From assembly GCF_035594125.1 (NCBI RefSeq), contig NC_087167.1:946001-1010000 (forward strand): DNA of 64,000 nt. Direction: 5' to 3'. Origin of the DNA: Scylla paramamosain (Eukaryota; Arthropoda; Malacostraca; Decapoda; Portunidae). Positions 1 through 10,419 of this stretch are shown one piece after another; the first letter of the stretch is position 1, and each line of letters begins with the position of its first letter. The position numbers were made by a program, and so were the translations under genes. The notes beneath the pieces were generated by a model. It saw nothing but the letters and a program-made list of their open reading frames with translations, did not search any database and was not told where the DNA came from.

Positions 1-54
1 ATTAACAGCCTAGCATCTCCTTGAACATAACCAATTTTTTTCACTTGCTGCACA

Positions 55-209
55 GATGGTAGTGTGATATGTGTGGTGAGTGGTGACAGTTCCACGTTTC
101 TAATAAACAAAGACAATGGCATCCCAGCCCAAATCCTACCACCAGTGTTCTCACTGTGGCTGCTATTTCATGTATGTTATGGATGTACAACATCACTTAA
201 TTAAGTGTG
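55..209 (+). CDS. Candidate exon: start codon plus C2HC zinc-finger-like peptide
   Basis: A pyrimidine-rich stretch ending in CAG at 52-54 is followed by this possible exon. An ATG at 116 lies in a good arthropod start context (GACAATGG) with an in-frame stop at 104, so it is a credible start. The frame runs 31 codons to a GTAAGT donor at 210. The peptide contains C-x2-C-x11-H-H-x3-C, the spacing of a C2H2/C2HC zinc finger. The exon ends with one leftover base, whereas the ligase exon at 1706 needs two, so the two cannot be joined directly. It could be the first coding exon of another gene, or chance. I do not recognise the protein. Confidence 0.3.
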
Positions 210-1705
210 GTAAGTATAGAGCTGAAGCACCAATTTTTATGCCAAACAGTGACAGGAGTATGTAATCACTGTACTGTAGGAAGAATGAGCTACTTCCACA
301 CGAGTCTTGATTGATTGGAGATGATAATTATGTAGGGCCACGACTACACTGCATTGCTCTCAGCAGTGACAATAATCTACCCAGATGTTGCTGCCATAAT
401 CAGTGTGCTATCTGAAATCTACAATCTCATAATATACAAACTCATAATAATAATGAGAACATAGCATGATTTCCATTTAAAGGTAATGCAGACAAGTGGT
501 TGTGGTCCAAATCAGTATGTACTAAGAACATCCTGTGGTAATGAATGTTGTGAAATATATTACTTATTATTACCAACAGTCTTCTGGCTTGTCTCACTGT
601 TCTCTCCTTGGAGTTGCAGTATATATGAAAGTATGAAATTTTTGCTTCATAGCCATTTGGAGACTGAATTGTGTGGCAGGGGCAATGGGTGTTGTGTCCA
701 GTAATGTCAGTGTATTTTTGTGTTGATAACTCTGGCTTTGCAAAGTCATTGCATATTGTTAAAGAAAATTAATTGCTGTCAATTGTCAATTTGTTTATAA
801 ATCAAAGAAAGGCAGACTGACTATTACAGGTTTGCAGATTACTTGCAAGATATTCTCATGCCTGATTGTCGTGTACACAATGAAGTAACTGTTGAAAATG
901 TTTGTGCCACCTCTTGTTCAAGTTGGGAGTAAAGTGATACTGCATCAGTTGATAAGTGCAGCATTTTAGCAAGTTTAAATGACTAACTCTCACATTGTAA
1001 TTTGCTTGTACAAGGTTGTGTTATTACATTCACTTAACCCCCTTAATGGCCTCCACACTATGTGTATGTGTTGGGGAAAACTGATCATGATCAATCTTCC
1101 ATTTAGCTGAATATGTATTTCAATAGCTTGGTGTGTGAAAATCCATTAGACTTTTAAAGGTTTTGAGTTGAAAATCATATCTTAGTATATATGTGTAGTA
1201 CATTCACTGCATTACAGTTCTCTGTCACTATTTCATGTTTGCCACATGGAACCCATCTGTCATGGCCATTGAGGGGAACAGGCCAACTCCAGTCAGCTCC
1301 CATGAAAATGACATGTTTCTTGGTCTAGGATATTTGTTAAGAAATCTATAGAAATATTTGAATACAATTGTACATTGATGTTTTATATCATGCTAGTTTT
1401 GTGTAAAACTATCTAATTAAATGGCTACTGGATTTCTTTTTACACAGCAGAATGAAGTAACATTCCTGATAATTACAGGATTTTATTTTTTAATTTTCAG
1501 ATAATGTTATAAGGATTACAGTGAATTTTCTTCATTTAGACATATTCTTCATATACACCATCATTGGATATCAAAAGAATCTTTGGTGGTTCACATCTTA
1601 GATACGTGGGCCTGTGTGAATGGAATGTGTACAAAAGTTAAAAAAGAATTCAGAAGTTGTGACTCATACCATTTTTTGTTCTCTTTCTCCCTCTCCCTCA
1701 TCCAG
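210..1705. other. Non-coding stretch upstream of the ligase exons
   Basis: AT-rich unique sequence, apart from the weak exon candidate at 838-932. Any earlier exons of the RING ligase, including the expected N-terminal zinc ribbon and start codon, are not visible here. They probably lie before the window. Confidence 0.4.
838..932 (+). CDS. Possible terminal exon continuing the zinc-finger exon
   Basis: TTTGCAG at 831-837 is an acceptor-like site. Joined to the single leftover base of the exon ending at 209, the frame stays open for 30 codons to a TAA at 930-932. The resulting protein would be only about 62 residues. The match of phase is the only support beyond the acceptor; a 30-codon open stretch occurs easily by chance. 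No family is recognised in the peptide. Confidence 0.15.
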
Positions 1706-2022
1706 GGTCAGTGGAGGAGACCGCCACTCTGCACTTGCCCCTCTCATTCATGACCTCATAATGCAGATGACCTCAGGGGTCATTGAGGCCAGTGTAGGAG
1801 GAGCAGATTACGTTCCCCAAATGGGCATTGACTGGCCAGGATTTCCTGTTCTGGTTGCCTCAAACCTAGCTTCTAATCCTGGGGACTATGCCTGGGGGCG
1901 GGGAGGGCTGGATACCATCATCACACAGCTTATGAACCAGCTTGATGGGACAGGCCCTCCACCTCTCACTAAAGACGAGATTTCTCAAATACCTACATCC
2001 AAAATCACCAAAGAGCAGTGTG
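1706..2022 (+). CDS. RNF126-like: RNF126/RNF115-like E3 ubiquitin ligase, internal exon before the RING
   Basis: First visible exon of an RNF126/RNF115 (BCA2)-type E3 ligase; the Drosophila relative is iruka. These enzymes take ubiquitin from an E2 through a C-terminal RING-H2 domain, and RNF126 acts in cytosolic quality control of mislocalised proteins. The exon follows a CT-rich tract ending TCCAG and ends at a GTAAGA donor. It begins with the third base of a codon. The peptide carries the family's conserved central block: NPGDYAWGRGGLDTIITQL, then a GTGPPP motif, then the linker leading into the RING. The N-terminal C4 zinc ribbon of the family is missing from this window, so the gene is 5'-incomplete here. 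Members are usually about 300-320 residues; 226 are visible. The acceptor could alternatively be at 1711 in the same phase. Confidence 0.92.
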
Positions 2023-2935
2023 GTAAGACTTTATTTTAAGTTCCTTTTTAATAATATTTTCTGATATTTAATGAAAGAAATCAAACTAGCTCTAAATATA
2101 TTAAAATTGTATTTTGTTACTTGACTTAAGATTCCTTATGGTCTATGTAAAAGTAAACAATCTCAATCTGCATCTGGCAACTAGCAGACATGTGGAAGTA
2201 TTATAACTGACTGCTCTTCTAGTGTTCACTGTACATATAATGTTTTGTCTGTTGTATATGATACAAAACATCTTGGTCTAGGGACATTTTAAGGGCACTA
2301 GAGTCCATGCAAAGAAAATCTCAGTGAGACCTCTGTTTTATGTTGGCAACCCTGCTTATCACTCGCCCACAGAGTCGGGTAAACTCAACCTCTCGATAAA
2401 TAATTATATTTCTTCACTTAGTTGAACAACTACACAAGTTAGGCAAATTTTGTTAACATCCACAGATGAAACAGTGTTTGTTCAACTATATCACAGTTTT
2501 TAACCTCGATAGGTTAAAAAACCTAACCCAAAGAAATCTGATTTTCTCTATTATATAACTTTTCATGCAAAATCTAAAGGCACCATCATATTCAGGAGTA
2601 TTTTATGTTTGTGAGGACATCTTTTGTTTTAAGCATAACCTCACAATGGCTGGACATTACAATTTTAAGTAATGTGGAGTATAAATTGTAAAATTTGATA
2701 TCTTAAGCTAAGTGAAGAAATTAAAGTATTTCTCAAGGGAGGTTGAATTTCTTTCTAACTTTGTGGGCCAGTGGGCTGCAGGGCTGCCAGCTGAACACAA
2801 AAGTTTTGCTGAGATTTTTTCTCTAAATGGTCTGTAGTTAAACTGGCAATTCAAGGTTATGCAGCATGTCACTAGATCACAGTTCAAGAATTTATTATCA
2901 GTAGGTGCTCTTAACTCACTTTTGACATGCAGGAT

Positions 2936-2985
2936 GTTTATTTATTTATATATTTATTTATTTATTTATTTATTTTTTATTTACT
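2936..2985. repeat. TTTA-rich microsatellite in intron
   Basis: Imperfect TTTA/TTTATA repeat followed by a T run, in the intron between 2022 and 3310. Confidence 0.8.
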
Positions 2986-3309
2986 TTTTTTCCATCTCCT
3001 ATATTGTCAATAAATATTGATGTAGGGGTGTCAAGTGGCCTTGGTTTTTAAAATGTTTTGAGAAAGAGGGTTGCTTGACTGTATTGCACCTCATTCAACC
3101 TGATACCTTCCATATCAGTGTATTTCTGTTGTCATTTGTATCATTCCATTTTTCACTACTGAGCTATTGGGTTGGGAATTGTAGCAATGCAGTAACATTA
3201 TTATCTTTATTGAGAGGATTTAGTTTCTTATGTCTCAAACTTTTCAATGATTGTTTTCAGAATCCACTCACAGTAGGTTCAGAAAACACTATATAACTTA
3301 CCCTTGCAG

Positions 3310-3425
3310 ATAAAGGACTACAGTGTTCAATTTGCATGGAGGACTTTACAGTAGATGAAACTGTACGTCGCCTGTATTGTGAACACTGTTTTCACAATGA
3401 CTGCATCATTCCCTGGTTAGAACTG
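3310..3425 (+). CDS. RNF126-like: RNF126/RNF115-like E3 ligase, RING-H2 exon (first six zinc ligands)
   Basis: Acceptor CCTTGCAG precedes the exon and a GTAAGAA donor follows. Its first two bases complete a GAT codon with the last base of the preceding exon, so the frame is kept. It encodes C-S-I-C, a 14-residue spacer, then C-E-H-C-F-H-N-D-C, giving zinc ligands 1-6 of a RING-H2 finger. The exon ends on a codon boundary after I-I-P-W-L-E-L. The conserved proline-tryptophan pair is the usual E2-contact element of this family. The position of this split inside the RING, between ligands 6 and 7, leaves the final two cysteines to the next exon. Confidence 0.93.
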
Positions 3426-3470
3426 GTAAGAATATTTTTTATTTCTATATTAATCAATTTGCCTCGTACA

Positions 3471-3491
3471 GTGTGTGTGTGTGTGTGTGTG

Positions 3492-3524
<33 letters not shown>
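3471..3524. repeat. Palindromic GT-TATATA-CA microsatellite
   Basis: A GT tract runs directly into TATATA and then a CA tract. The flanks also pair (ACAGTG on the left, CACTGT on the right), so the whole block can fold as one hairpin. It lies about 45 bp after the donor of the RING exon. Confidence 0.9.
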
Positions 3525-3649
3525 TGTATGAGACAACAATAGACCAAGGAAGGAAGCATTGGTCAGTTTCATTTGTGTGTCATTTTGGATTAGTACTTCT
3601 TCGCTCTTGTTTGTGTTGCCTTTTTTAACATCATTATAGCACCCATTTG

Positions 3650-4130
3650 TGAGGCAGACTTCTCTAATGGCAGTGCATCAAGGAAAAGGAAAGCAATTGC
3701 TGTGAAAGTTAATTTAGACATTGTGAAATGAGCACAGAAGGGAGAAAGGCCGACAATCATTTGCTGGCTGTTGGTCAGAGCCATTGACTGTAACTACAGT
3801 TATCAAGGATGAGGATCACATTATTTAATGTATGAAAGATTCTGCTTCTTGGAAATCAACTGTGATAATAACCAAACAGCAAAGTGGTCTAAGAAAGTGG
3901 TTGAGATGGAGCAGTTATTAGTGCTTTGGCTGGAAGACCAGCATCAACAGCATATCCCAGTGGGCCTTATGATAATTCAGGAGAAAACTAAAAGATTGTT
4001 TGAAGCCTTCAAAAGTAAAAGTGAAGAGTTTTCAGCCATTAATGGTTTATGTGGTTTTAAGGCTCATACTAATTTACATAACCTTAAGATGTAAGGAGGT
4101 GGGATGATGGTGGTGATGTGAAAGCAGCAA
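3650..4130 (+). pseudogene. Decayed Tigger (pogo) transposase, N-terminal part
   Basis: Intronic relic of a Tigger/pogo DNA transposon (Tc1/mariner superfamily). Near 3668-3735 the sequence encodes a basic S-A-S-R-K-R-K-A-I stretch followed by V-K-V-N-L-D-I-V-K, the usual start of the CENP-B-like helix-turn-helix, then stops. A shifted frame gives T-V-T-T-V-I-K-D-E-D. A longer open piece at 3828-4094 contains MEQLLVLWLEDQ, then I-Q-E-K-T-K-R-L-F and, later, F-K-A-H-T-N-L-H-N-L, all hallmarks of the second DNA-binding helix domain of TIGD1-like proteins. Stops and at least two frameshifts break it, and the catalytic DDE region is not recognisable. It is an old, dead copy on the same strand as the host gene. 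Confidence 0.8.
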
Positions 4131-4444
4131 GTGAATTTCTTAGTGTTTGCAAACATAGAGCAACCCAACCATAGAAGTAAAGGCAAGTTTTTGTTTTCTT
4201 TTTTTTGCATACTGTAAGACCTTAGATTGGTTCCAGCTTCTACCAAAATTTGGTTTATGTCACAGCATAGGGAAGGAACTCCAGCATAACCAAAGGACCC
4301 TGTTATAGGATTATCCATGAGACTATTCCTTTCCACCAGAGGTCAGTGGGGCTAAGAGTGTGACTGATGTATATGTATGAGTGTGTGGTGCTTTATCAGG
4401 GCCACCCAGTCTGGGATTGCTGGCCTGATATGTATATAATTATA

Positions 4445-5217
4445 CAGATGCTCCCTGATTTATGAACATTAGAGTTATGAACTTCTACAGATACGAACAA
4501 GAGTTCTGGCTCAGGAGCAATCCTGAGCTACCCTGTTCATCAAGATAAAGATCAAGATCTCACTGCTGCATCACACACTCAGACAATGCTAGGTCATGTG
4601 GTATGACTGTGTGATATGAGTTGCTGTGTAGCTCTTGTGATATTAGTGATGTGATATGTGGCTGGGAGTAATATGGATTGTTGATTTACTTGTGTGGGAT
4701 CTTGTGTGGCTGGTATGATGTGGCTTTGTGTCCATGGTGTGGCTGGATGCTATGTGTGATGTGGTGCAGTTGTTTTGTGTGTGGCATGATTTGGAGGGTG
4801 AGATGTGGGTTGTGGTGTGGTTAAGCACAGTGTGGCTTCATGTGGCGTGATTAAGTGAGATTTTGTTTGTTGTGTGGCCGGTAGTGGTATGTGGTGTGAT
4901 GTAATTGTGTGACTGAAACTGGCAGAGGAGAAATCCTTTCACTTGTAACAGCAAGATCAAGATCAAAGTGCACTATACTGCCATCCCATGAAGACAAAAC
5001 ACACATTCATACAGTGCTAGGCTATGTGGTTAGCATACCAATACCATGAGTTCAATACCCTGAGTTTTGCAATCCATGAGTTTAGTGCTGTGATTTTGGA
5101 AGAAAGCCAACATGAAACTTGAGAAGGTATACTGTACACACAAAATATTAAAAAAGAAAAAAAAAACAACTTACGAATCAGGTTTTTGACAATCATTCAT
5201 AACTCTGGGAGTGTCTG
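4445..5217. mobile_element. Non-autonomous Tigger-like element with TIRs and TA duplication
   Basis: The left end reads CAGATGCTCCCTGATTTATG and the complement of the right end reads CAGACACTCCCAGAGTTATG. About 18 of the first 22 bases match. Each end is bordered by TA (4443-4444 and 5218-5219), the target duplication of pogo/Tigger elements. Subterminal sequence contains TTACGAA/ATACGAAC motifs on both sides, as in Tigger families. The 773-bp interior is GT-rich degenerate sequence with no open frame and a repeated GATCAAGATC segment near 4547 and 4960. It sits in the intron between the two RING exons. Confidence 0.65.
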
Positions 5218-5334
5218 TATTGCGTAGTGATTAATTACAAATATTGTTAGAGTATAGATACTTTCTTGAATGTCAGAACATGTTTTAAGTCATTTGGAGG
5301 AAAAATACTTATGTACCTGTTTTTCAATCGCCAG

Positions 5335-5438
5335 CATGGAACTTGTCCAATATGCCGCAAATTGCTTCTAGAGGATGGGCGGCCAGTAATGGGAGCCTCA
5401 GCAACTCCTGGGAACAATCCTCCTAGCTCTGGTCCAAG
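5335..5438 (+). CDS. RNF126-like: RNF126/RNF115-like E3 ligase, exon completing the RING
   Basis: Acceptor TCGCCAG, donor GTGAGC. It starts in phase 0 with H-G-T-C-P-I-C-R-K, supplying zinc ligands 7 and 8. The spacing from the tryptophan to these cysteines equals that in RNF126 (W-L-E-x-H-x-x-C-P-x-C), so the RING is intact across the intron. After the RING comes a low-complexity tail rich in G, P, N and S, typical of the family's disordered C terminus. Two bases are left over for the next exon. Confidence 0.93.
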
Positions 5439-6254
5439 GTGAGCAGGCAAGTAACTTCCCACACCCTTAGTTGTCTCCCACTAGCTTCTGTTAGCTTATC
5501 ATACACTACTAACTAGTGCTTTCAGTAAAGTGCTTGAGATATTCTGGTGAGTGGTGATGGTAGAGGGTGAAATTAGAATCAGGTGGTTTTCAAAGGATAC
5601 TACACTGTTGACTGATTCAGAAGAGTGATTGAGACAGCTTATGAGTGCAATGATGTGCACAAGGATAAAATTTTGATTTTGTTATAATATTATAAGTTAT
5701 AGATAAGATGATACAAGAGTAAAAGATGAGAGGCTGATGAAAGTAAGCAGTGTACATTATGACAGTATTGGTGTGGGAAGGAAATTCACCAAGCAGTAGT
5801 GATGGTAGATTATTGGACCTGAGAGGTGCAAGGCTTTTAAATGAATTACATAGTAATTTCTCTTTCTTTAGTGAATATTTTTTGACAGTTCAGTAACTAC
5901 TTCGGTTGGCATTCTTAAACATTGCTTTCTCATCAAGATCACTTTTCAAAGGCTAATGGATATTTTGTTTTACTAGAATCATGGAAAGAACTCAGAACCT
6001 CAATAATTTGCACAATATGCTGTTAAAAGACATTCAGATGACAATGTTTTGAGAATATGGACTTTCCTGTTTTTATATTCAGTAATTTTATTAATTCTTT
6101 ATTGGCTTTTGGGAGTTTCCCACTTTGTGCCCTTCCGCTTAGATTTGTAGACAAAAATTTAGATCCTCTTTGTTTGCATTTATTTTATATCCACAAATTG
6201 TAGGTACTTATTTATTTTGGATTGTGATCATTAATTTGTTCAACATTCAGGGCT

Positions 6255-6389
<135 letters not shown>

Positions 6390-6744
6390 AACTGCACTGA
6401 GGAACTTCAGATACTAAAAATAATTTACTGAAAGGAACATTTTTAAGACTATGAACACATTCATCCATTTCATACTTTATTGATAATATGTTCATAGCTG
6501 TCAAGATGTTTCTATATGAAGTTTTTCCCATTGCAGTAGAATCTGTCTCTGGCATGTGGGCACAGAGGAGAGAGAGAGAGGAGAGAGAGAGAGGAGGGGG
6601 GGAATGTATCAGTGAATACTGATTGTCATTACCTTTTTAATAGGCTTCCTTAATTGGTACAGTCTATGTAATTAACTAGTTTGGTTTAAAAAAAACACAC
6701 ATGGTTTTAAGAATTCCTTAACTGTGTCACATGCTAAAGTCTGT

Positions 6745-6825
6745 GTAGTTAACTAATTTGCTGATGGCTGGCAAACTTTTTTTAACTAGTTTGTTGATGG
6801 CTGGCAAACTTTTTTTTTCAATTAA
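6745..6825. repeat. Short tandem duplication of about 35 bp
   Basis: Two adjacent copies of a unit containing GATGGCTGGCAAACTTTTTT, preceded by TTAACTA and AACTAGTTTG variants. A local duplication with slippage at the T run. Confidence 0.75.
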
Positions 6826-6996
6826 TGTCTTAGAGTTCACTTGTAGCCTGAAATCTCTGTTCAGTGCTTGGTGGGACAACCACACTCAGCTGCCTTGTGA
6901 GGCCTACTAGGCTGGATTTTGGTTATCCTGTTCTTTTGTGCCTCATCATTTTTCTTTGTTTGTTTGTTGTGTGACATTTGGCATGCGCATAGCCCA

Positions 6997-7481
6997 GTAT
7001 GATGATGGCCAGGAGGGTTACCACAAGGGAGGATATACATACCAGCTGTGGTTGCCTTGTACAAGGCAGACATTCCAATCAAGCAGATATCATCAGCTCA
7101 CTTTGTCAGAAGGTGGTGAAGTGATTGGTTGAGGCCATGTAGGACCTACCTGCATCTCGTCTCCAACCTAACAGGCTCAAATTAATATCCATAAGTACCC
7201 AGAAAATGATTGCAACAATCCAGAAAGGCAGAAAGGCAGTCAGTGCAGTCACTTTCTGGATACTTGCAGATATTAATTTGGGTCTGCCAGACCAGAGACA
7301 AGTTGCAGGCAGATCTTATACCACCGTAGTTCTCAAGTCACTTCACCACCACATGACAAACACACATACTCATGCCTGTCTGAGCTGATATCTATCTGTT
7401 TGATTGAAATGTCTGCCTTGTACAAGGCAACCACAGCTGGCATGTCCTTCGTAGTGGCAACTCATCTGGCCATCACACTAC
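6997..7481. repeat. Long foldback inverted repeat in the last intron
   Basis: The left arm (about 6997-7215) and the right arm (about 7240-7481) are reverse complements with indels. A 33-base block is identical in both: 7042-7074 against the complement of 7408-7440, centred on the motif TTGCCTTGTACAAGGCA. Inner matches include ATTAATAT near 7180 and 7266. The arms nearly touch at a short loop near 7225. The nascent transcript could form a long imperfect hairpin. No transposase is seen; it may be a foldback MITE or an inverted duplication. Confidence 0.75.
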
Positions 7482-7865
7482 ATGTCAGGTAAGTGCAGCT
7501 GTCTTGCCACACAGTGTTGCCAAGGTTCCAGAAACAAAGATTTCACACTACAGGTGTACTCACTCTTAGCCGAGAATTTGTTTTGGCTGATTAATCTGTT
7601 TGTCCGATTCCTGCAAACTAATTGACCACACAATTTATTTCTGGTAATAAACAAAATATCTTGATCTTCCTCCTCTTGAGAAATTGCATCGTTGGACAAG
7701 GTAGGAGTAGCGCCATCACACACAATTCTTTCAAGCAGTTCTTTCCTTCTAGGGTGATGTTTTATGGTTTTATAGCAGAAATTTTGTTCAGTGTAACCTT
7801 GCAAATAGTAGTCACATGAATATGTCTCATATTACTTTTACAAATTTGTTACATTTCATTTTTAG

Positions 7866-8010
7866 GTTAGTAAGACCTCAGGCGGGGGTTCCATCATCAC
7901 TCCCAAGCAGTAGCAATGCCTCATCCTCTTCATCCTCCACCAGCAGCACCAGTTCTCCAACTTCTAGGTCTTCTTCAGCTAGACCCATGTTTGAGGAAGA
8001 GTTGGATTGA
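7866..8010 (+). CDS. RNF126-like: RNF126/RNF115-like E3 ligase, terminal coding exon
   Basis: The acceptor CATTTTTAG is followed by a base that completes an AGG codon with the two left over from the previous exon. The frame then runs to TGA at 8008-8010. The peptide is a serine-rich tail (runs of S with T, P and N) closing with an acidic F-E-E-E-L-D end. Vertebrate RNF126 also ends in a polyserine region, which supports the assignment. Visible coding total is 682 bases, 226 residues plus stop. Confidence 0.9.
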
Positions 8011-8390
8011 TGTTTGGAGGATCTTGTTTAGAAAAGTTATGTTTTTACATCACAACAGCACTGTAATTGTTTGCTCAACTTCATTGATGTTCAAACATGT
8101 GCAGAGAATTAATGGTTCTTGCATTGAAAGATTATGTAATATTCTTTCAGCATAAAAAGTAATATTCTTGGTATAAAAAAATTATCGTGTTTGCAAAAAG
8201 CATGCTTGAAATTTTCAGTTACACCCATGCGTTTCAAGGTTTAAGTTTTGTTAATTCATAAATTTGAAAGTTTTACGTTGTCCACTCCACAAATGAGATT
8301 GGGCCAGGGGTAGTTTTCCATTTATAAATTATTTTCTATTACTCAGTCACAAGTGAAAAGGAAGTGAATAAAATATATTGGTGTATTTCT
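8011..8390 (+). terminator. 3'UTR and polyadenylation signal of the ligase gene
   Basis: Unique AT-rich sequence after the stop codon. A canonical AATAAA is at 8367-8372, followed by GT/T-rich sequence (TTGGTGTATTTC, then GGTTTTATGTTTCTTGGTG) expected of a downstream element. Cleavage probably falls near 8385-8395. The end of this UTR nearly abuts a candidate - strand terminal exon at 8415-8462, which would make the two genes convergent. Confidence 0.7.
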
Positions 8391-8414
8391 AATGGTTTTA
8401 TGTTTCTTGGTGTC

Positions 8415-8462
8415 TCATGCAAGATGCGGGCAAGTTTTCTCATATTCATCCTGGTCCATTCT
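8415..8462 (-). CDS. Candidate terminal coding exon of a convergent - strand gene
   Basis: On the - strand a good acceptor (CTGTTTTTACAG) is followed by sixteen codons ending in TGA, encoding an acidic peptide with D-Q-D-E-Y-E. There is no AATAAA visible on this strand just downstream. The peptide is too short for a family call. A similar acidic D-Q-Y-E-D stretch occurs at 9872-9964 on the same strand. Confidence 0.25.
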   Translation of the reverse strand, partial: RMDQDEYEKTCPHLA

Positions 8463-8651
8463 CTGTAAAAACAGAAACTACAATCATTTGATCTCAGACT
8501 GGAGCCTCTAAACATTAAAGGTATTGCCAGTACTGAATTTGTTCCACCCGTTTCCAGCAGTTCTTGAGATTAAGGTCTTAGAATTCAGGTACCAACTAAA
8601 AGAACCTCATTATCATCTAGCTGCTTGGCAACTGTTCAGGCATCTTTTAAG

Positions 8652-8653
<2 letters not shown>

Positions 8654-8705
<52 letters not shown>
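8654..8705. repeat. TA microsatellite
   Basis: Pure TA tract of about 52 bp downstream of the ligase gene. Confidence 0.97.
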
Positions 8706-8706
<1 letters not shown>

Positions 8707-9337
8707 GAAGTGCATTTATGGAGTTGCTTAGCATCTATGAGAGGTCTTTGATTCTAACAATTAGTCTTGTTTGATGCTGGATTTTGCAGAAGAAATTGTG
8801 GTGGTAAGAAAAAAAAAGTTTTGATGATGACAAAAAGTGTTCAAGAGCTCTCCTGTCACCTCTGCATTCATTGCCTTGATCTTCAGAAGGAAGAACAAAC
8901 ATTAGAATTGTCACTAAAGTAACTCTGAATAGAACTAATGTGTTTCACTGCCCTCTGTAGTAGGCATGGTGCATTAGCTCATTGTACAGTTAAATCAAAC
9001 ATCTTTGACATTCAGGGACACTAAAAATTATATTATTTTCACCATATGATGTGATGCAGAGTCCAGTGTGTTTGTTTACATGTACTAAAACTAAACCTAT
9101 TCTTGCATATACATTTATTTGTGAGTGATAATGATATGTCTGCTTAGGCAGCTTGAGGTTTCTTTTTTTTTTTTTTTTTTTTTTAATGGATCACTAACTT
9201 CAATCTGCCTTGACTAGCTTTCTTGAGTTCTGGAGCTGTTGAAAGTAGATTTTTGGAACCTTTTCATTATACAAACTTGTACCAGACCTTGTATTAGTAA
9301 GAACAAAAACAATCACTAATAATGTAAGCACTTTTAG

Positions 9338-9498
9338 TAAGTCCAGTTGTGGGAAGTGAGCTTGTAAATTATTTGCCCTCACCAGCATCTCAGAGCACAC
9401 TGACAACAACAGAGACAGCTATAGCTGGTAGCATTACAAAATTGCCAGTTAACACTTTGCTTGTTAAACAAACTGCAAGGCCATTGCAGCAGCAAAGT
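9338..9498 (+). CDS. Coding-like S/T/Q-rich open stretch, unrecognised
   Basis: After a weak acceptor (CACTTTTAG) the frame is open for more than 50 codons. The peptide has mixed, non-repetitive composition rich in T, S and Q with a Q-Q-Q run, unlike the microsatellite translations around it. It runs into a TTA repeat at about 9524, where it becomes poly-isoleucine, so any real exon must end before that. Only a weak GTAGTA donor is available. It might be an exon of a glutamine-rich protein or non-coding. Confidence 0.2.
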
Positions 9499-9521
9499 AG
9501 TATTTCTATTTATTTAAAAGA

Positions 9522-9523
<2 letters not shown>

Positions 9524-9558
<35 letters not shown>

Positions 9559-10362
9559 TATTTATTTTACTTTTTAAGAGGAAAAGAACCCTGGTGTAAT
9601 CTTGTTTATGGATACAAACTTATTCCCTACATACAGTGGACATCCTTAGTTGAAACGTACATGTACATGACAACATACTGGTATTTGAATAAAATAATTA
9701 TTTTGTTGATATACAACATATATATAAAGACAGACCTGATTGAGTTTTATAATATCCAGTGATAGTGTATTATAACTGCATACCTAAATGAAAGAAAATA
9801 GAAAAAAAAAAAAAAAAAAAAGAAAAAGTGATGAGTAGCATTCCATGAAGTGCAGTTCAGCAGATGTACAGTTAACATATCTCTCCTTTGATACATCTTG
9901 ATACATTGCAGTTTAGCTGAGCTCTCAAGTCTTCATACTGGTCCGAGTGAGTTTCCTGGTATCTTTAGCCTATTATAATGACAAGACAAAAAATATATTC
10001 ATGACTTAAAATAACAACAAAAACATAAGAGATTTATCAATAACTAATGTTTAGCATCTTGGGCTACTGAAATTTTTATATGATTGGTTTCAACCTGAAA
10101 TTTAAAATGGAATAATTGGTTTTACATTAATGAAATTTTTGTACACTGCTGTTTAACCCTTTCATATTCTGATAACTTTTCACAGCATTGAAAAAACAAA
10201 GTTTGGATGGTGGGCTTGACATTTAGCAGAATAGTTGTTGTTTATCTGCATATGGGTGTAAGAAATGTGCTTCATGCCTAACTGTGGATGACGTGCAAAC
10301 AAAGACCGTCTGTCTTCTTGTTGCTTTTGAAGCAGTATGATTTGCTAGTGTGCTCTTCCATA

Positions 10363-10419
<57 letters not shown>

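Noticed and set aside
116..2022. Joining the zinc-finger exon at 116-209 directly to the ligase exon at 1706
   Set aside because: The donor leaves one base and the acceptor requires two, so the frame would break; the finger also does not match the family's C4 ribbon.
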